Shown here: positions 1 to 9,221 of the stretch, piece after piece
Position numbering within the stretch: position 1 is the first letter of the stretch
How the letters are laid out: every line of letters starts with the position of its first letter
NCBI RefSeq assembly: GCF_017355265.1
Contig: NZ_JADIJQ010000005.1
Span: 56,154 to 120,153, forward strand
Length of the DNA stretch: 64,000 nt
Source: Tessaracoccus sp. SD287
GTDB lineage: Bacteria; Actinomycetota; Actinomycetes; Propionibacteriales; Propionibacteriaceae
Direction: 5' to 3'
Notes under the pieces: generated by a model
The model's database searches: none
Told to the model about the DNA's origin: nothing
What the model saw: the letters and a program-made list of their open reading frames with translations, nothing else
Program-made: the position numbers and the translations under genes

Positions 1-650
1 ACCCAGGCCGCGAGCCGTTCCGCATCCACCGCGACGATGCTCCCGCCGCTACGTGTCGCTGGGGTCGGTCGGGGGTCGAGGAAGTCGCGGAGCCGTGCAG
101 CATCGACGGGTCCGACCGTGTGGGCGGCGATGTCAGCGACCCGGTAGCGCCGCATAGTGCCGTCAATGGTCCGTTGGGAGGGTGGGGCGATGATGTAGCC
201 GCCGTCGCCCCGGAAATCGACACCCGCATTGGCGGCCTGCCACGACCGCTGCTCCACGCCTGCCGTCGCCGGGAAGTAGCCGTGCGTGCCGCCGGTCGGG
301 GTCCGCACCAGCAGACCCGCTCCGCTGACGAGCCCCGCGTCTGCCGCGCGCTTCCATGCCACGCGACCATCGATAGGGCCGTGAACATCGACATCCACCA
401 CGACGACACCCGACACCTGCCCGGTCGGGAGGCCGATGTTGGCATCCGGTGTGCGCGACCACCACGCAGCGACCTGCGCGAGGTTGCTGGTCGCGTCGAG
501 GAACCCCCTACGGGTGAGCGGTCGCTTCCCATCGGGCTCGCATGGGAACACCGGGACACCCGCCGCCGCAAGCCTGCGTGCGGCGTCTGCGAGGTCCGGT
601 GCCCGGTCGACTCTGATGAGCGCGGCGAGAACGTCGAGAGGGTCGGGCAT
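1..650 (-). CDS. Bifunctional DNA primase/polymerase domain protein (3' end outside window)
   Basis: Reading the minus strand from the ATG at 650 gives an open frame of more than 210 codons that runs off the window edge. The N-terminal region has the Prim-Pol pattern: GVPVFPCEPDGKRPL, an aspartate-rich metal-binding stretch VVVDVDVHG (likely the catalytic DxD), and a RTPTGGTHGYF segment. Proteins of this family prime and copy DNA and are common replication proteins of actinobacterial plasmids, prophages and integrative elements. The start overlaps the stop of the ArdC-like gene (TGATG), so the two are probably translationally coupled. The C-terminal part, where a helicase domain often follows, is not visible. 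Confidence 0.8.
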   Translation of the reverse strand, partial: MPDPLDVLAALIRVDRAPDLADAARRLAAAGVPVFPCEPDGKRPLTRRGFLDATSNLAQVAAWWSRTPDANIGLPTGQVSGVVVVDVDVHGPIDGRVAWKRAADAGLVSGAGLLVRTPTGGTHGYFPATAGVEQRSWQAANAGVDFRGDGGYIIAPPSQRTIDGTMRRYRVADIAAHTVGPVDAARLRDFLDPRPTPATRSGGSIVAVDAERLAAW

Positions 651-1723
651 CACAGCCCCCGTCCCGCCAGCACCGGCGCAGTATGCGGCCGGTCAGGCTC
701 AACCGACCGAGACGTCGCGCGGGCAGGCTTCGCTGCCGGGGTGTCGCGTTCCAGGCCGGGTGGGGTGCCGTCACCGACCTGGAGGGTGTCGAGCTGGTCG
801 AGGATCGCCAGCGCGGTCTTACGGACTCGTTCGCCGGTAGCCTGCACTACCTGGGCGGCATCCTGGCCGTCGACGCGGGCGGCCCAGGTCGAGACGTACG
901 GGATCGTGTAACCATCGGTGGTCATGCCGTGCGCGGCACCGATCATCAGCGCGACGGACTCGGCTTCTACCTCGCGGATACCGCGATGCTGCCGCACTTC
1001 CACGTCGTCGGGATCGTGCATCCGCACGTGTGCGAGCTCATGCGCCAGCGTCTTCACTCGTGCAGCAGCAGGCATGTTCTCCCGCACCGACACGGTGCGC
1101 GCCTCGTAGTCGGTCATGCCGTTCGCGCCCATGATCGCCATCTCGTCCGGCACGGAGACGACCTCGAATCCGGCCGCCCGTATCTGCGCGGCGAGGCCGT
1201 CCCAGAGCCCTTCCGGGGCCTCGCCTTCCAACAGCACCGGCATGGGCGTAGCGGGGAGGGGTTCGCCGTCGGTCTGGGAGACATCCCACACGTACGCGGG
1301 CCGGGCGCCGACCATGCGGGAGCGCACCACCTCACCGGGCTGCGGCTTCTCCCGCGGCCCCAACCGCCGCCACGACCCGGCATCCGACGGCGTGGCCGTA
1401 GCGAACCTGCCGGTGACCGGAGCAAAGATCATGTAGCCCGGCTGGCCCTTCATCACCTGCCGCCCCAACGCCTGCCACTGCCGGTAGCCAGCGACGAGCG
1501 TCGGGAACGGATCGGGCACCCGACCTGCCTCGAACGCCACCTGGTGCTGCACCCAGATGAGCATCGTGTTGTTGAACGAACGGGAGCGGAACCGGGCAGC
1601 GAACGCGAGTGCGTCGCGCCAGTCGTCGCCGGAAACGAGCTGCTCGACCGCGCCCGTCAACTTCTCGTGCAGCTCGTCGAGCTTCGCCTCACGCGCCGCC
1701 CGTTGCTCCAGTGTCGATGCCAT
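650..1723 (-). CDS. ArdC-like antirestriction / zinc metallopeptidase-domain protein
   Basis: A 357-residue protein from the ATG at 1723, chosen because GAGAGGAGA lies just upstream; the frame stays open further upstream but that stretch is arginine-rich noise. The N-terminal half (DALAFAARFRSRSFNNTMLI, then a G-x-QVMKGQPGYMI segment) matches the ssDNA-binding domain of ArdC. The second half carries TLAHELAHVRMH, a gluzincin-type HExxH zinc site. ArdC proteins protect incoming conjugative DNA from host restriction, which fits the primase and relaxase context. The C-terminal tail of about 50 residues is low complexity. Activity here is inferred from the domain pair. Confidence 0.8.
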   Translation of the reverse strand: MASTLEQRAAREAKLDELHEKLTGAVEQLVSGDDWRDALAFAARFRSRSFNNTMLIWVQHQVAFEAGRVPDPFPTLVAGYRQWQALGRQVMKGQPGYMIFAPVTGRFATATPSDAGSWRRLGPREKPQPGEVVRSRMVGARPAYVWDVSQTDGEPLPATPMPVLLEGEAPEGLWDGLAAQIRAAGFEVVSVPDEMAIMGANGMTDYEARTVSVRENMPAAARVKTLAHELAHVRMHDPDDVEVRQHRGIREVEAESVALMIGAAHGMTTDGYTIPYVSTWAARVDGQDAAQVVQATGERVRKTALAILDQLDTLQVGDGTPPGLERDTPAAKPARATSRSVEPDRPHTAPVLAGRGL

Positions 1724-1944
1724 GACCGGGTCTCCTCTCGCGACCACCACGACACGTGTGGGCGCGGCGGTACACCTTCGAGGTAGGCAACCCCTCCCGC
1801 CACGGCTGGAGCGCACCTGCCAGGCCAGCGATACTGGGCGGCCTGGCACAGCGGTGCGCCTGCGCGAGGAGCCGCCCGGGATCGACGCGGAGCACAGCAT
1901 CCGTCATCTCCTCTCTGGCGAGAACGACCCACCCGAACCATCTG

Positions 1945-2048
1945 TTGAGCATGCTCAATGAGGCCGGAGTCCCTATTGCAGCACGACCGTTGAGCATGCG
2001 CAAGCCTTGATTTGTGCATGCCCAACGAGTAGCGTTGAGCATGCACAA
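1945..2048. promoter_or_regulatory. Cluster of four 14-bp palindromic operators
   Basis: The 388-bp gap between the divergent ArdC-like gene and the HTH gene holds four copies of TTGNGCATGCNCAA: 1945-1958 (TTGAGCATGCTCAA, a perfect palindrome), 1990-2003 (TTGAGCATGCGCAA), 2012-2025 (TTGTGCATGCCCAA) and 2035-2048 (TTGAGCATGCACAA). Start-to-start distances are 45, 22 and 23 bp, about four, two and two helical turns, so all sites lie on roughly one DNA face. I infer a cooperative operator for the adjacent HTH protein controlling both divergent transcripts. No convincing -35/-10 pair was assigned. Confidence 0.75.
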
Positions 2049-2111
2049 CCACCCGCGAGGGTGGACTACATCGATGCCTTGCCCGTCGCGAAGGGAAGGG
2101 GGTCAGCCACC

Positions 2112-2543
2112 ATGACCGAAGACGAGAGCCGGGCTGCGGCTGAAGACCTCGCCAAGCGGCTGCGGCTCCTGATGGACGTCGCCGTCGCCGAGTCCGGCAC
2201 TGAACCGACCTACTCGCAGATCGCGGACTACCTCAAAGAACGAGGCACCAACCTGTCCCGGTCGCGCTGGACGTACATGGTCAACGGTCACCGCTACGTC
2301 CAAGACCCCGCCGTGTTTGAAGGACTCGCCGCGTTCTTCGATGTCGATGCCGCGTTCCTCATGGGAGCCGACGGTGCCGAGACCCCGGAGAAGGTCGCCG
2401 CGCAGCTCGACCTCGTTCGGTCCATGCGGGCAGCGAAGGTGAAGTCCTACGCAGCTCGCACCCTCGGCGACATCTCGCCGAAAGCACTCCACGCCATCAC
2501 CAAGTTCCTGGACGAGGAAATGAGCCACATGCCCGAGCACTGA
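2112..2543 (+). CDS. XRE-like helix-turn-helix transcriptional regulator
   Basis: A 143-residue protein starting MTEDESRAAAEDLAKRL, preceded by the purine-rich AAGGGAAGGGGG. The centre (TYSQIADYLKERG, then NLSRSRWTYMVNGHR) reads as an XRE-type DNA-binding domain of the actinobacterial kind in which a long first helix precedes the HTH; the C-terminal helices resemble a dimerisation region (SPKALHAITKFLDEEM). It sits directly downstream of the four palindromes, its most likely binding sites, and is followed by an ImmA/IrrE-type gene, the usual partner that inactivates such repressors. The in-frame extension back to 2007 would run through an operator and is rejected. Confidence 0.75.
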   Translation: MTEDESRAAAEDLAKRLRLLMDVAVAESGTEPTYSQIADYLKERGTNLSRSRWTYMVNGHRYVQDPAVFEGLAAFFDVDAAFLMGADGAETPEKVAAQLDLVRSMRAAKVKSYAARTLGDISPKALHAITKFLDEEMSHMPEH

Positions 2544-2603
2544 CAGGTGTCGCGCGACACGGCGCCGATACCGGTCCCTGCTCCCCACAGAGAGGGGCGA
2601 ACC

Positions 2604-3068
2604 GTGAATATCGAACAGACAGTATCGGCGGCCGTCGCGGGCCTACAGCTCGGCAGCACCTTCACCCTCGACGACCTCCTCACCGCCGTACGCGCGCGCC
2701 GAAACCGCCGCCTGCGCATCGTCGAGCTCGCCGATCTCGACACCAGCGATGGCATCTGCGCGGTCTGGCTCGTCACCGACACCGACGACATCGTGCTCCA
2801 CGCCCGCAGCGACTCCGCCCTGCACCGCCAGCAGTTCGTCCTGCACGAGTTCGCCCACATGATCCTCGGCCACTGCGAAGGCGAGAACTGCCCAGCCGAG
2901 GACGTGCTCCTGCCCAACATCCCGCCCTACACCCGCGGACGCCTGCTCAAACGGCAAGACATCGACTGCGAGACCGAGATCGCCGCCGAGTCCCTCGCCG
3001 ACCGCCTCGCCGCAGGTATCCGAGGATCGGTGTTCGCCGAGACCCGCTACTCGGAGGTCTTCGGATGA
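2604..3068 (+). CDS. ImmA/IrrE-type metallopeptidase-like protein
   Basis: A 154-residue protein from GTG 2604, selected because AGAGGGGCG lies 5 bp upstream. It has a single recognisable site, QFVLHEFAHMILGH: the HExxH zinc motif followed by the aliphatic-GH pattern of ImmA/IrrE peptidases. These typically cleave or derepress an XRE repressor encoded next door, here the protein ending at 2543. The N-terminal 65 residues resemble no DNA-binding domain. Its stop overlaps the start of the next membrane-protein gene (ATGA), so the genes form one transcript. The pairing is inferred; no substrate is shown by sequence. Confidence 0.7.
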   Translation: MNIEQTVSAAVAGLQLGSTFTLDDLLTAVRARRNRRLRIVELADLDTSDGICAVWLVTDTDDIVLHARSDSALHRQQFVLHEFAHMILGHCEGENCPAEDVLLPNIPPYTRGRLLKRQDIDCETEIAAESLADRLAAGIRGSVFAETRYSEVFG

Positions 3069-4072
3069 TCCAGACGCTCGTCGCGACGCTCATGTGGGCG
3101 CTCGTGGCGAGCCTGCTCATCTTCCGCCGCAAACGGGCCGACCGCAGCGTCACCTACGCAGCGATCACCATCGCCATCGCGATGACCCTGAACGTGGACG
3201 CCATCTACAGCGCCATCGACCCGCTGCTCGGCGGCACCAACCTCGCCACCCTCATCGCAGACGCGCTGCTGATGACCGGGCTGTTCTTCCTCGGCCGCGG
3301 CGTCATGAGGACCGGCGAGTACCGGCCCCGCCTCGTCCGCGCCGTGGTCAGCGTTCCCATGCTCGCGGTCTCGTTGCTCGCGATCACCGTCACGTTCCTG
3401 TTCATCGACCGTGGCAGGACCACCACCCAGTTCATGAGCAACCTCGGAGACGAGCCCGCTGCCGCGGCCTACTCGATCATCAACTTCGTCTACGGCGGCA
3501 TCGTCATCGCCACCATGCTGACCCTCGCCGCCCGGCAATACCGCAACAGCACCGGCATCCAACGAGTCCCCGCCGCGCTCCTGACCCTGGGATCGGCGTT
3601 CGGTGTTGCCCTATGCGTCGCGGTGATCGTCATGGACATCGCCCACGTCACCGGCCAACTCGACCTCATGCACGCCGTACAGCCCACCTACGGGCCGCTC
3701 TCGCTGCTGACGTTCCTGTTCCTCTGCGCCGGCTTCGCCGCCGAGCCCGCCGTCCGCCGCGCCCGGCACCACCTGCGCGACAAGCGCACCGCCGCCCTCG
3801 CCGCCGACCTGGAGCCACTCTGGACCCGGGCAACGAGCCTGCGACCCGGCCTCCGCCAAGCAGACCCCCTCGCCACCAGCGCCGACGATGCAGAAGGACG
3901 CCTGCACCGAGAGATCGTCGAAATCCGCGACGCCATGATCGACCCCCGCATCACCTTCGACACCAACCGCACCGAGCGCGCTCTGCTGGAACTCGCCGAA
4001 AGCCACCTCCTCGGACGCGACCAAACCGTGGTTGCGTCGCGCGCCAAGAACGACGATGGCGGTGCGCTGTGA
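3065..4072 (+). CDS. MAB_1171c-like multi-pass membrane protein
   Basis: A 335-residue protein with about seven hydrophobic segments in its first 235 residues (for example MIQTLVATLMWALVASLLIF, ALLMTGLFFLGRGV, PMLAVSLLAITVTFLFI) and a soluble C-terminal tail of about 100 residues. Layout and the tail (ADLEPLWTRAT, HREIVEIRDAMIDPR) match the actinobacterial MAB_1171c/DUF6545 group, often annotated as putative transporter with no proven function. These commonly follow an XRE plus ImmA pair, as here. It begins inside the preceding stop (ATGA) and ends inside the next start (GTGA), indicating tight translational coupling. Confidence 0.65.
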   Translation: MIQTLVATLMWALVASLLIFRRKRADRSVTYAAITIAIAMTLNVDAIYSAIDPLLGGTNLATLIADALLMTGLFFLGRGVMRTGEYRPRLVRAVVSVPMLAVSLLAITVTFLFIDRGRTTTQFMSNLGDEPAAAAYSIINFVYGGIVIATMLTLAARQYRNSTGIQRVPAALLTLGSAFGVALCVAVIVMDIAHVTGQLDLMHAVQPTYGPLSLLTFLFLCAGFAAEPAVRRARHHLRDKRTAALAADLEPLWTRATSLRPGLRQADPLATSADDAEGRLHREIVEIRDAMIDPRITFDTNRTERALLELAESHLLGRDQTVVASRAKNDDGGAL

Positions 4073-5205
4073 TCCGCCGACTCACCCTTGGGGTCGGCGT
4101 CGTCGCTGCAACCGCCGCAGGTGTCGGCTGGACCATCGCGCGACGACTCACTGCACCCGTCGGCCCACGAAGGTTCGACCTCACCGTCCACGATGTCGAG
4201 CACGACGACGACAGCGACCTGATCGTCTTCGACCGTACCGACCAGACCACAGCAGACGGCATCTACAACCTCTGGTTCGAGCACGGCGGCTGGGCACAGC
4301 TCTCCGCAGAAGTCCACGATCGCGGGCCCACCCGCATCGCGCGAAAGATCACGGACGTAGCGCCCGGCCTCGCACCGAAGGCTGGTGATCGTGCCTCGTG
4401 GAGCGGCATCTACTACGCGACCCCGCACGAGGCCGGACTCGACGCCCGCAGCATCGCCATCACGACCCCCGCAGGACAATGCCCGGCCTGGCGCATCGAC
4501 GGCGACCCCTCGACCTGGGCCATCCACGTCCACGGACTCGGAAGCACCCGCGCCGGCACCCTCCGCGGCGTCCTCGCCGCCACCGAAGCCGGCTACACCT
4601 CCCTCGTCGTCACCTACCGCAACACCGAAGTAGGCCCCCGCATCGGCACCGGCCGATCCACCCTCGGCCACACCGAGACCGCAGACGTTGACGAAGCTAT
4701 CGGATACGCAGTCCGACGAGGAGCCCAACAGATCGTGCTGTTCGGCTGGTCAATGGGAGCCGCGATCGCCCTGCAGCTCGCCGACCGGCCCCGACACGAG
4801 GGGTTGATTGCTGGGCTCGTACTCGACTCGCCCGTCCTCGACTGGACCGAAGTCATCAAGACGAACTGCGCACGCAGCGGACTCCCCTCAGCAGCCGGCT
4901 ACCTCGCGATCCCGTGGCTCACCATCGAGCCGCTCGCTCGCCTCGCCGGCCTACCGGGGCGCATCCCACTCCGAGCCTTCGACTGGACCGCCAGAGCCGC
5001 AGACCTCACCACGCCAACACTGATCCTCCACGGCACGCAGGACGACTCCGCGCCGATCCGGCTCTCACAAGCCCTCCGAGACGCCCGACCGGACCTCGTG
5101 GAGCTGGAGACCTTCGATGCGGACCACACGCTCGCGTGGAACTCCGATCCTGAGCGGTGGCGCTCTGTGGTGACGGCCTGGCTCAGCGCGCACCTCTCGC
5201 CCTGA
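4069..5205 (+). CDS. Alpha/beta hydrolase, probably membrane-anchored
   Basis: A 378-residue protein from GTG 4069 (GTGA overlap with the previous gene). A short N-terminal hydrophobic segment (LGVGVVAATAAGVGWTI) could anchor it. The fold is supported by the HVHGLGSTRAG oxyanion region, the nucleophile elbow GWSMGA (G-x-S-x-G, serine near residue 228), an aspartate strand region (LILHGTQDDSAP) and a late histidine in FDADHTLAW, giving a plausible Ser-Asp-His triad. It ends the XRE-ImmA-membrane-hydrolase transcript. Substrate unknown; an esterase or peptidase role is possible. Confidence 0.75.
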   Translation: MIRRLTLGVGVVAATAAGVGWTIARRLTAPVGPRRFDLTVHDVEHDDDSDLIVFDRTDQTTADGIYNLWFEHGGWAQLSAEVHDRGPTRIARKITDVAPGLAPKAGDRASWSGIYYATPHEAGLDARSIAITTPAGQCPAWRIDGDPSTWAIHVHGLGSTRAGTLRGVLAATEAGYTSLVVTYRNTEVGPRIGTGRSTLGHTETADVDEAIGYAVRRGAQQIVLFGWSMGAAIALQLADRPRHEGLIAGLVLDSPVLDWTEVIKTNCARSGLPSAAGYLAIPWLTIEPLARLAGLPGRIPLRAFDWTARAADLTTPTLILHGTQDDSAPIRLSQALRDARPDLVELETFDADHTLAWNSDPERWRSVVTAWLSAHLSP

Positions 5206-5329
5206 TCGCTTCGACTCACGACACCCACCTCGTTCGGCCACGCCCGGAGAAACCCAACTCAAGCCGTACGTCCGCCGGTATCATCGTGAGTGTTGGCCTG
5301 CCTGGGCCATTGAGCGAGGGAGGACCAAC

Positions 5330-5530
5330 GTGGCTGAGCCGTGGCTGTCCGCAGACGACATCGCCGCCCACCTCGGGGTCACCAAAGACACCGTCTACAC
5401 CTGGATCGCCGAGAAGGCCATGCCCGCCCACAAGGTCGGACGCCTCTGGAAGTTCCAGGCCAGCGAGATCGACGACTGGGTGCGACGAGGTGGCGCTGCC
5501 GCCGACTCCGAACCCCTCCCACCAGGGTGA
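5330..5530 (+). CDS. Excisionase/MerR-type helix-turn-helix protein
   Basis: A 66-residue protein from GTG 5330 with GAGGGAGGA a few bases upstream. WLSADDIAAHLGVTKDTVYTWI followed by KVGRLWKFQASEIDDWV (written here in parts) is the classic DNA-binding-domain, excisionase-family arrangement: a winged HTH in which the GRLWKF turn leads to a C-terminal helix. It lies 89 bp before the defence operon in the same direction, so it may regulate it, or it may be the element's excisionase. Similar one-domain proteins commonly sit beside restriction and DISARM-like loci. The 125 bp upstream (5206-5329) presumably carries its promoter. Confidence 0.7.
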   Translation: MAEPWLSADDIAAHLGVTKDTVYTWIAEKAMPAHKVGRLWKFQASEIDDWVRRGGAAADSEPLPPG

Positions 5531-5618
5531 GCACTTCGCTCGCCCGAGCCGTCGCTGACACTTTGTCGGTGGCACCCCATATCCTGATCCACTGCCCAAA
5601 ACCGGAAGGAGGCACCTC

Positions 5619-8600
5619 GTGACGGAAGCGACGACCGACGCGACGTTGACGCTCGCGACGCTGCGTGCGGGTCAGCGCCTCCGTGGCCTGGTGCCGGGGC
5701 AGACGGTCACGCTGATCGCCATCGATCCCATCGACGCTGAGCTGTTCGAGGTCTTCTACCGCGACGACTCCGGTCGCAGCGGTGCCCGCGCGATCACTGA
5801 TGCTGACGCGGCGCGCTTCGAGATCGCGGGCGACTTCGACTCCGCCCCCGCGTACGACGCGGACCCGGATGAGTTTCGACTCGCAGCCGAGGCGCTGCGG
5901 ATCAAGTACGCGGCGCTGTACGACCCGATGGTTGCGGTCAACAGTTCGGACGTGGACCCGCTGCCGCACCAGATTCGCGCGGTCTACGAGGAACTCCTGC
6001 CACGCATCCCGCTACGGTTCCTGCTCGCCGACGACCCCGGCGCTGGCAAGACGATCATGGCCGGCCTGTATCTGAAGGAACTGATCCTGCGCTCGGACTG
6101 CGAACGAGCGATCATCGTCGCTCCCGGCGGGCTCGTGGAGCAGTGGCGCGAGGAACTCAGTCAGAAGTTCGACCTGCGCTTCGAAATCTTCAGCCGCCAG
6201 ATGGTCGATGACGCCCAGGGCCGCAACGTCTTCGCTGAGCACCCGTTCCTTATCGCCCGCATGGACCAGCTCTCCCGCAGCGAAGACCTGACCGAGCAAC
6301 TCGGCGAGGTCACCTGGGATGTCGCCGTCGTTGACGAGGCCCACCGCATGTCGGCCCACTACTCCTCATGGGCGGGCGAAGTCGACGAGACCAGGCGCTT
6401 CAAACTCGGACGGCTGCTGTCGGAGACCGCGCACAACTTCCTGCTGATGACCGCGACCCCGCACGCGGGCAAGGAAGAAGACTTCCAGCTGTTCATGTCG
6501 CTGCTGGATCGCGACCGCTTCGAGGGCCAGTACCGGCAAGGCGTACACCGCACCGACACCGACGGCCTGATGCGCCGCATGGTGAAGGAAGACCTGCTCA
6601 CCTTCGAAGGCAAGCCGCTGTTCCCCGAACGCAAGGCCTACACCGTTGAGTACGAGCTGAGCCCGGCCGAGCGAGACCTCTATGAGCAAGTCACCGACTA
6701 CGTCCGCACCGAGATGGGGCGTGCTGAGCGGATCGCCCAGGCCGGGGACAAGAAGCGCGGCAACAACGTCGGGTTCGCGCTCACCGTGCTGCAACGCCGA
6801 CTCGCCTCCAGCCCCGAAGCGATCCTGCGATCCCTGGAACGACGCCAGCAGCGCCTCGACACGAAACTGCGCGAAATGCAGCGCATCACCGACGACGCAC
6901 GCTTCAGCACCTCTAGCGCCTCACACATCGACGAATGGACCACGGGCAAGACCACGCTCGATTTCGGAAGCGACGCACTACCTGCGTTTTCGGTCGACGA
7001 CTTCGACGACTTCGACGAGGAAACGACCGACGAGGAACGCGCCCAGTTCGAGGAACAGGCAGACCAGGTTGTCGATCTCGCCACGGCCGCGCAGACAATC
7101 CCCGAGCTGCGGGCAGAGATCGCGATCCTCGAAGACCTCATCAAAGTAGCCCGGCGCGTCCGGCTGCAAGACGATGACAAGAAGTGGGTGCAGCTGCGCA
7201 CCATCCTCGACGAGCAGCTCCTGACCCACGACGGCTCCGGGGATGCGCGCAAGATCATCATCTTCACCGAGCACCGCGACACCCTTGACTACCTGCAAGC
7301 CAAGATCACCGCCCAGTTTGGGCGCGCCGATTCGGTCATCACCATCCACGGTGGCACCCGACGCGAAGACCGCAAGCTCGCCCGCGAACGCTTCACCCAC
7401 AACCCCGACACCGTGGTCCTGCTGGCCACGGACGCCGCCGGGGAAGGTCTGAACCTTCAACGTGCGCACCTGATGGTGAACTACGACCTGCCGTGGAACC
7501 CGAACCGCATCGAGCAGCGCTTCGGCCGCATCCACCGCATCGGCCAGCGCGAGGTCTGCCACCTGTGGAACATGGTCGCCAAAGACACCCGCGAAGGCGA
7601 CGTGTTCACACGGCTGCTGGCGAAGATCGACCAGATGTCAATCGCCTACAACGGCAACCTGTTCAACGTGCTCGGCGACGCCGACGCCTTCCAAGAGCGG
7701 TCGCTGCGTGACCTGCTGATCGAGGCGATCCGCTACGGCGACCAGCCCCAGATCAAGGCCAAGCTCGACCGCATCATCGACGCCGGTGTCTCCCACGGCC
7801 TCGACGAGATGCTCGCCGAGCGCGCGCTCCACCCCGAGATGTTCTCTGCGCTCAACCTCGACGAGGTGCGGGCACGGATGGAGAAGGCCCGCGAGCGCCG
7901 ACTCCAGCCTGGTTACATCGCCGCCTTCTTCCTCCCCGCGCTCACACGGCTCGGCGGGCGCATCCGCAAGCGCGAGAAGGGCCGCTACGAGATCACCCGC
8001 GTCCCGGCCCGCGTGATCGACGCGGCGCGTCGCCTCAACCGGTGGGCGCCCGTCGCTGAGCAGTACGAGCGCGTCACCTTCGAACTCTCACGGATGCACC
8101 CCGACGGTCTCGCCGATGCCTCCCTGATTGCACCTGGCCACCCGTTGCTGCATGCCGTCATCGAGGCAACCATTGATGACCTCGGCCCCACCCTCAAGCA
8201 GGGCACGGTGCTGGTTGATCGACGCTCCAAGCAGACCGATGCGCCGATGCTGATGTTCAGCGTTGAGCAGCGCATCGAGAATACGGTTGCCGATGCCGAC
8301 ACGGTCTCTCATCACTTCGACTACCCGCTCCTCGAACAAGACGGCACCGTCACCGTCTCCGCCGCACCGCCGTACCTCGAATTCGACCGACCCGACTCGA
8401 CCGAGGCCGAAGCCGTGGCTGAGATCGCGGGCAGCGACTGGGCGCGGCAGAACCACGAGAAGCTCGTACGCGCCTGGGCGTACCGCGAGGGTCTCCAGCC
8501 GCGCATGGACGAGATCAAGACCCGACTCGGCATCGAGACCGCGCGCACCCGGGCGCAGGTGAAGGATCGCCTGCTCGCCGAGATCAACCACTGGGATCGA

Positions 8601-9221
8601 GAACACAACCGCCTCGAAGCACTCGAACGCGGAGGCACCGTCGGCAGGCTCCGCGCCGAGACCGCACTCATACGTGCCCGACAGCTCGATGAACGCCTGA
8701 GCCACCGGCTCGAACAACTCGACGAGGCCACCAACCTTGTCGCCGTGCCCGCCGTCATCCGCGGCGCCGCACTCGTCGTCCCCAGTGCACTCCTCGCGAC
8801 CGGTGCCGAGCCTGAAGCGCAGACCTTCGCACGTCAGACCGAGGAAGTCGAGCGTCGAGCCGTCGAAGCTGTGCTTGCTGCCGAGCGAGCACTCGGACGG
8901 GAACCGGTCGAGATGCCGCGCAACAACCCCGGCTACGACATCCAGTCCACCGACCAGAGCGGCCTCGTCCACTACATCGAGGTCAAGGGCCGCATCGAAG
9001 GCTCCGACACGTTCACCATAACCACGAACGAGATTACCTTCGCCCAGACCCAAGGCGACCGTCACCGGCTCGCCCTGGTCGAGGTCTCGACCAGTGGTGC
9101 CGCCAACGACCAGTTGCGCTACGTGAGCGACGCCTTCACCCACCTTGAGCCATCCGCGACCACCCGCTCCTACAACGAGGTCTGGCGCGACTACTGGGAA
9201 CGCGGAGGACCACCGCGATGA
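5619..9221 (+). CDS. SNF2-type helicase with C-terminal DUF3883 domain
   Basis: A 1200-residue protein from GTG 5619, with GGAAGGAGG upstream. Motor motifs in order: Walker A DDPGAGKT (about residue 138), DEAH (about 238), TATPHAGKEED, ATDAAGEGLNLQ (about 604) and QRFGRIHRIGQ (about 632), the order of SNF2/RapA-like translocases. A long acidic insert (DDFDDFDEETTDEE) separates the lobes. The C-terminus NPGYDIQS...YIEVKGR (about 1103-1123) is a DUF3883 signature, a domain of restriction-endonuclease-like proteins in defence loci. As the first gene of the operon it is the likely translocase or effector motor. It resembles DrmD-type helicases of DISARM, but no drmA, drmB or drmC is present. Confidence 0.85.
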   Translation: MTEATTDATLTLATLRAGQRLRGLVPGQTVTLIAIDPIDAELFEVFYRDDSGRSGARAITDADAARFEIAGDFDSAPAYDADPDEFRLAAEALRIKYAALYDPMVAVNSSDVDPLPHQIRAVYEELLPRIPLRFLLADDPGAGKTIMAGLYLKELILRSDCERAIIVAPGGLVEQWREELSQKFDLRFEIFSRQMVDDAQGRNVFAEHPFLIARMDQLSRSEDLTEQLGEVTWDVAVVDEAHRMSAHYSSWAGEVDETRRFKLGRLLSETAHNFLLMTATPHAGKEEDFQLFMSLLDRDRFEGQYRQGVHRTDTDGLMRRMVKEDLLTFEGKPLFPERKAYTVEYELSPAERDLYEQVTDYVRTEMGRAERIAQAGDKKRGNNVGFALTVLQRRLASSPEAILRSLERRQQRLDTKLREMQRITDDARFSTSSASHIDEWTTGKTTLDFGSDALPAFSVDDFDDFDEETTDEERAQFEEQADQVVDLATAAQTIPELRAEIAILEDLIKVARRVRLQDDDKKWVQLRTILDEQLLTHDGSGDARKIIIFTEHRDTLDYLQAKITAQFGRADSVITIHGGTRREDRKLARERFTHNPDTVVLLATDAAGEGLNLQRAHLMVNYDLPWNPNRIEQRFGRIHRIGQREVCHLWNMVAKDTREGDVFTRLLAKIDQMSIAYNGNLFNVLGDADAFQERSLRDLLIEAIRYGDQPQIKAKLDRIIDAGVSHGLDEMLAERALHPEMFSALNLDEVRARMEKARERRLQPGYIAAFFLPALTRLGGRIRKREKGRYEITRVPARVIDAARRLNRWAPVAEQYERVTFELSRMHPDGLADASLIAPGHPLLHAVIEATIDDLGPTLKQGTVLVDRRSKQTDAPMLMFSVEQRIENTVADADTVSHHFDYPLLEQDGTVTVSAAPPYLEFDRPDSTEAEAVAEIAGSDWARQNHEKLVRAWAYREGLQPRMDEIKTRLGIETARTRAQVKDRLLAEINHWDREHNRLEALERGGTVGRLRAETALIRARQLDERLSHRLEQLDEATNLVAVPAVIRGAALVVPSALLATGAEPEAQTFARQTEEVERRAVEAVLAAERALGREPVEMPRNNPGYDIQSTDQSGLVHYIEVKGRIEGSDTFTITTNEITFAQTQGDRHRLALVEVSTSGAANDQLRYVSDAFTHLEPSATTRSYNEVWRDYWERGGPPR

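Noticed and set aside
3094..5205. A 703-residue protein
   Set aside because: Its first half is a proline/arginine-rich shadow of the membrane-protein gene; the hydrolase starts at GTG 4069 within the preceding stop.
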